Of a DNA stretch of 64,000 nt, positions 61,940 to 64,000 are shown in pieces. Both the position numbers and the translations under genes were made by a program. The number at the start of each line of letters is the position of its first letter. Position 1 is the first letter of the stretch. The notes under the pieces are model-generated. The model did no database searches. It had not been told where the DNA came from and was given only the letters and a program-made list of their open reading frames with translations. Source of the stretch: Achromobacter sp. MYb9 (GTDB lineage Bacteria > Pseudomonadota > Gammaproteobacteria > Burkholderiales > Burkholderiaceae_B); NCBI RefSeq assembly GCF_002975275.1, contig NZ_PCOQ01000016.1, forward strand, positions 62,001-126,000. Reading direction: 5' to 3'.

Positions 61940-63397
61940 ATGCAGCACAGTTATGCGCTTGTCGCTTCGCGGCTGAAAGTCGCCATCCGCGCCTCGGAAT
62001 ACGCCGTGGGCGAGCGCCTGCCTTCCGTCCGCGAACTGGCGGCCACGCATGGCGTCAGTGTGTCCACCGCCACTCGCTGCTACCGGGAACTGGAGCGCGA
62101 GGGCTATGCGGAAGCACGCTACAAATCCGGCATGTACGTGGCGGACTGGAAGGCCTTGCACCAAGCCCGCCGCGGTGCGCCCGCAGCGGTTGCCACCCCC
62201 GTGCGCATGGAATATGACCAGCTGGCGTCCCTGCAGCACCGGATGACGCAGTTGTACGCGCTGACGGCGCAACCGTTGCCGCTGGCGCTGCACCTGGCCA
62301 GCGCCGCGCCGGAATGGTATCCCGGCGATGCCCTGGCGCGAATCGCGCAGCGCCACTTGCGGCGCGATCCGCTGGCCCTGGGCGCCTACCCGTCCGGCAC
62401 CGGGCTACCGGCGTTCAAAGCCGAGCTGATTGCCCATCTGGCGACCTGCGGCATCGACGCCGCGCCCGAAGACGTATTGATCACGAATGGCGCCACCGAA
62501 GCCATGCAGATCGCGCTGCGGTCCGTGGCCAAGCCCGGCGACACCATTGTCGTGGAGTCCCCGGTGTACTTCGGGCTGCTGCAAACGATCGAAAACCTGG
62601 GTTTGCGCGCGTTGGAAGTGCCCTGCGTGCCCGGCCAGGGCCTGAGCCTGGAGGCGCTGGAATACGCCCTGGAACATCATGGCGGTGTGCGGGCGGTGGT
62701 GGCCATGCCGTCATTCCAGAACCCGCTGGGTGATTGCATGCCAGAGGCCGCCAAACAACGCCTGCTGAAGATCGTGCGGCGCCACGACCTGACGCTGATC
62801 GAAGACGATGTCTTCGGCGACCTGGGGCACAAGACCAACCGGCCGCCCGCCGTGAAAGCCTGGGACCGCGATGGCCGGGTGATCTACTGCGGCTCGTGCA
62901 GCAAGAGCATGGCGCCCGCGTTCCGCGTGGGTTGGGTGCTGGGCGGCCGGCGTCATCGCCAACTGGAATCGCAGAAGATCAGCAGCTCGCTCGCCGCGCC
63001 GTTGCTGGAACAGCAAGTGCTTGCCGACTACATGAAATCCGGCAAGCTGCCCGCGCATCTGCGCAAGCTGCGTGCGCGATTGGCGTCCGTCGTGCCGCTG
63101 GCCCAGGATTGCGTCCGCCAGCACTTCCCGGCGGGCACGCGCGTGCGCGGTCCCGACGGCGGCTGGTGGCTATGGCTCGAACTGCCCGACCAAACGGATA
63201 CGCTGGCTCTATTGCGCACGGCGGTGCAGCACGGCATCGCCTATACCCCCGGCACGCTCTTTTCCGCGTCGGGAAAATACGGCCACTGCTTGCGGCTGAA
63301 CATCGCCCGGCCCTGGAGCCCCGCAATGGCCTCCGGCTTGCGGGCCCTGGGCGAAGCGGCCCGGCGATCAGGCACGCAAGAGCCTACGATGCAATGA
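61940..63397 (+). CDS. MocR-family regulator (GntR HTH + PLP aminotransferase fold)
   Basis: This is a 485-residue MocR/PdxR-type protein: a GntR winged helix (1-75; L-A-A-T-H-G-V-S-V-S-T-A-T-R-C-Y-R-E-L-E) and an aminotransferase domain (about 110-470) with the PLP Lys in G-S-C-S-K-S-M-A. It diverges from nat. CTGCACAGA and TCTGTTATGCAG flank the start region and could be its binding repeats. The last residues run into sequence that belongs to a vapC-like remnant, so the original C-terminus may have been replaced. Confidence 0.88.
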   Translation: MQHSYALVASRLKVAIRASEYAVGERLPSVRELAATHGVSVSTATRCYRELEREGYAEARYKSGMYVADWKALHQARRGAPAAVATPVRMEYDQLASLQHRMTQLYALTAQPLPLALHLASAAPEWYPGDALARIAQRHLRRDPLALGAYPSGTGLPAFKAELIAHLATCGIDAAPEDVLITNGATEAMQIALRSVAKPGDTIVVESPVYFGLLQTIENLGLRALEVPCVPGQGLSLEALEYALEHHGGVRAVVAMPSFQNPLGDCMPEAAKQRLLKIVRRHDLTLIEDDVFGDLGHKTNRPPAVKAWDRDGRVIYCGSCSKSMAPAFRVGWVLGGRRHRQLESQKISSSLAAPLLEQQVLADYMKSGKLPAHLRKLRARLASVVPLAQDCVRQHFPAGTRVRGPDGGWWLWLELPDQTDTLALLRTAVQHGIAYTPGTLFSASGKYGHCLRLNIARPWSPAMASGLRALGEAARRSGTQEPTMQ

Positions 63398-63498
63398 TCG
63401 CGGCCCATGCCCGGTCTCAAGGCTTTGTCCTGGTGACAAACAACACCCGCGAGTTCGCCCGGGTTCCCGGCCTTCGTCTGGAGGATTGGACAGTCTGA
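63379..63498 (+). pseudogene. Truncated VapC-like PIN-domain toxin, C-terminal remnant
   Basis: About 39 codons encode A-R-A-Y-D-A-M-I-A-A-H-A, then V-T-N-N-T-R-E-F-A-R-V-P-G-L-R-L-E-D-W, which is the C-terminal third of VapC PIN-domain ribonucleases. The N-terminal two-thirds with the first acidic residues, and any vapB antitoxin, are absent; the frame upstream is the antisense or out-of-frame part of the MocR gene. It overlaps the MocR end in another frame. It cannot be active and marks an old deletion next to tRNA-Pro. Confidence 0.78.
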
Positions 63499-63586
63499 TT
63501 CACCGGAAAACTTGCGACGCGATCGGCACCGCCTCGTTCTGCTGCCTTCCTGCTATCTTCCAATCCAAACCCCGAACCCCAAACGC

Positions 63587-63620
63587 AAAAAAGCCGGCCC
63601 GCTTGCGCGATACCGGCTTT
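63587..63620 (-). terminator. Intrinsic terminator of tRNA-Pro
   Basis: On the minus strand AAAGCCGG, a 15-nt loop and CCGGCTTT form a perfect 8-bp stem followed by a run of six T (63587-63592 as A on the plus strand). It lies about 50 bases past the tRNA 3' end. Confidence 0.85.
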
Positions 63621-63666
63621 CAGCTAAAAGTGTCGGGAAACACTTTCAAAAATTCGACCACATCAA

Positions 63667-63744
<78 letters not shown>

Positions 63745-64000
63745 AGTCTTACTATCTAGGCATCTCTGCCCACCTGCTTGCTCGGCTACGCTCAGTGCAA
63801 CCAAACATCTTGCTGTTTTTCACTATCAACAGCGACCGCTATTAGAACCTAAATTCAGTTTTTTTGAAAATCGGGTTTTTCAACCTCGCGGGTTTTTCAC
63901 CCTCGCTTTTCAATTCCCCGAATTGGGTTTCCGCGCTAGCGATCTCTATTCACCGCGAAAGCGCAGAATTCTAGCAGAGAATTCAGGAAAGGGGAAACGG
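63745..64000. other. Non-coding region upstream of tRNA-Pro
   Basis: No gene is supported in these 256 bases. The region is less GC-rich than the rest and holds the 17-bp tandem repeat at 63872-63905. The tRNA promoter should lie just above 63744, but I could not identify convincing -35/-10 elements. The window end may cut the start of another transcription unit. Confidence 0.55.
63872..63905. repeat. Tandem 17-bp repeat
   Basis: CGGGTTTTTCAACCTCG (63872-63888) is followed directly by CGGGTTTTTCACCCTCG (63889-63905), 16 of 17 bases alike. It lies in AT-richer intergenic DNA upstream of tRNA-Pro; function unknown. Confidence 0.7.

Overview
The window is GC-rich chromosomal DNA of a betaproteobacterium. 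The closest match by gene style is the Alcaligenaceae (Achromobacter/Bordetella type). This rests on three periplasmic 'Bug' (TctC-type) receptors, many small catabolic operons each beside its own LysR, GntR, LacI or TetR regulator, dense ATGA stop/start overlaps and the general protein style. No database search was possible, so the genus is inference. No CRISPR array, insertion sequence, integrase or rRNA gene was seen. The only mobile-type trace is a truncated vapC-like toxin beside a tRNA-Pro.

Layout. 1-5.7 kb: a partial LysE exporter, an EamA exporter, a Bug receptor, a hydroxypyruvate-isomerase-like enzyme, and a zinc TonB receptor with a His-rich loop behind a Zur-like inverted repeat. 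5.9-13.7 kb (minus): one long operon holding a polyamine/opine-type ABC importer, two metal-dependent amidohydrolases and a CobW-type metallochaperone. 14-17.5 kb: a DUF2817 zinc peptidase-like enzyme and an MFS carrier, divergent from a LysR regulator. 17.6-24.4 kb: a complete D-erythronate/L-threonate pathway (otnC, MFS carrier, otnI, denD, ltnD, otnK) with a GntR/FCD regulator. 24.5-36.8 kb: two divergent operons sharing a promoter with two palindromes. One encodes a carboxymuconolactone-decarboxylase-like protein, a beta-hydroxyacid dehydrogenase, a Bug receptor, an amidohydrolase and an MFS carrier. The other encodes a Liv-type ABC importer, a GntR regulator, an SCP2-like/alpha-beta-hydrolase fusion and a metallo-beta-lactamase-fold hydrolase. 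37.3-42.3 kb: a HisD-like dehydrogenase, SDR, LacI regulator, Bug receptor and HpaI-type aldolase behind a 16-bp LacI-type palindrome.

42.4-49.6 kb differs from the rest. It has membrane and lipoproteins of unknown function, a YbjN-like protein, an ECF-type sigma factor, a non-zinc anti-sigma factor, an exported caspase-like peptidase with Sel1 repeats, and a small exported SecD-P1-like protein. I consider this the best candidate for an undescribed system. 49.6-59 kb is an acyl-CoA catabolic regulon (thiolase, ALDH, thioesterase, SDR, MaoC, CoA ligase, enoyl-CoA hydratase, orphan solute receptor). It has a TetR regulator and the same ATAC-N6-GTAT palindrome in two promoters. 59-64 kb holds an LprI-like protein, a lipoprotein, an arylamine N-acetyltransferase, a MocR regulator, the vapC remnant and tRNA-Pro(CGG).

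Most of the window is import plus catabolism: a binding protein or carrier captures an organic acid or amide, hydrolases and dehydrogenases process it, and a neighbouring one-component regulator controls the unit. Substrates are firm only for the erythronate/threonate module.
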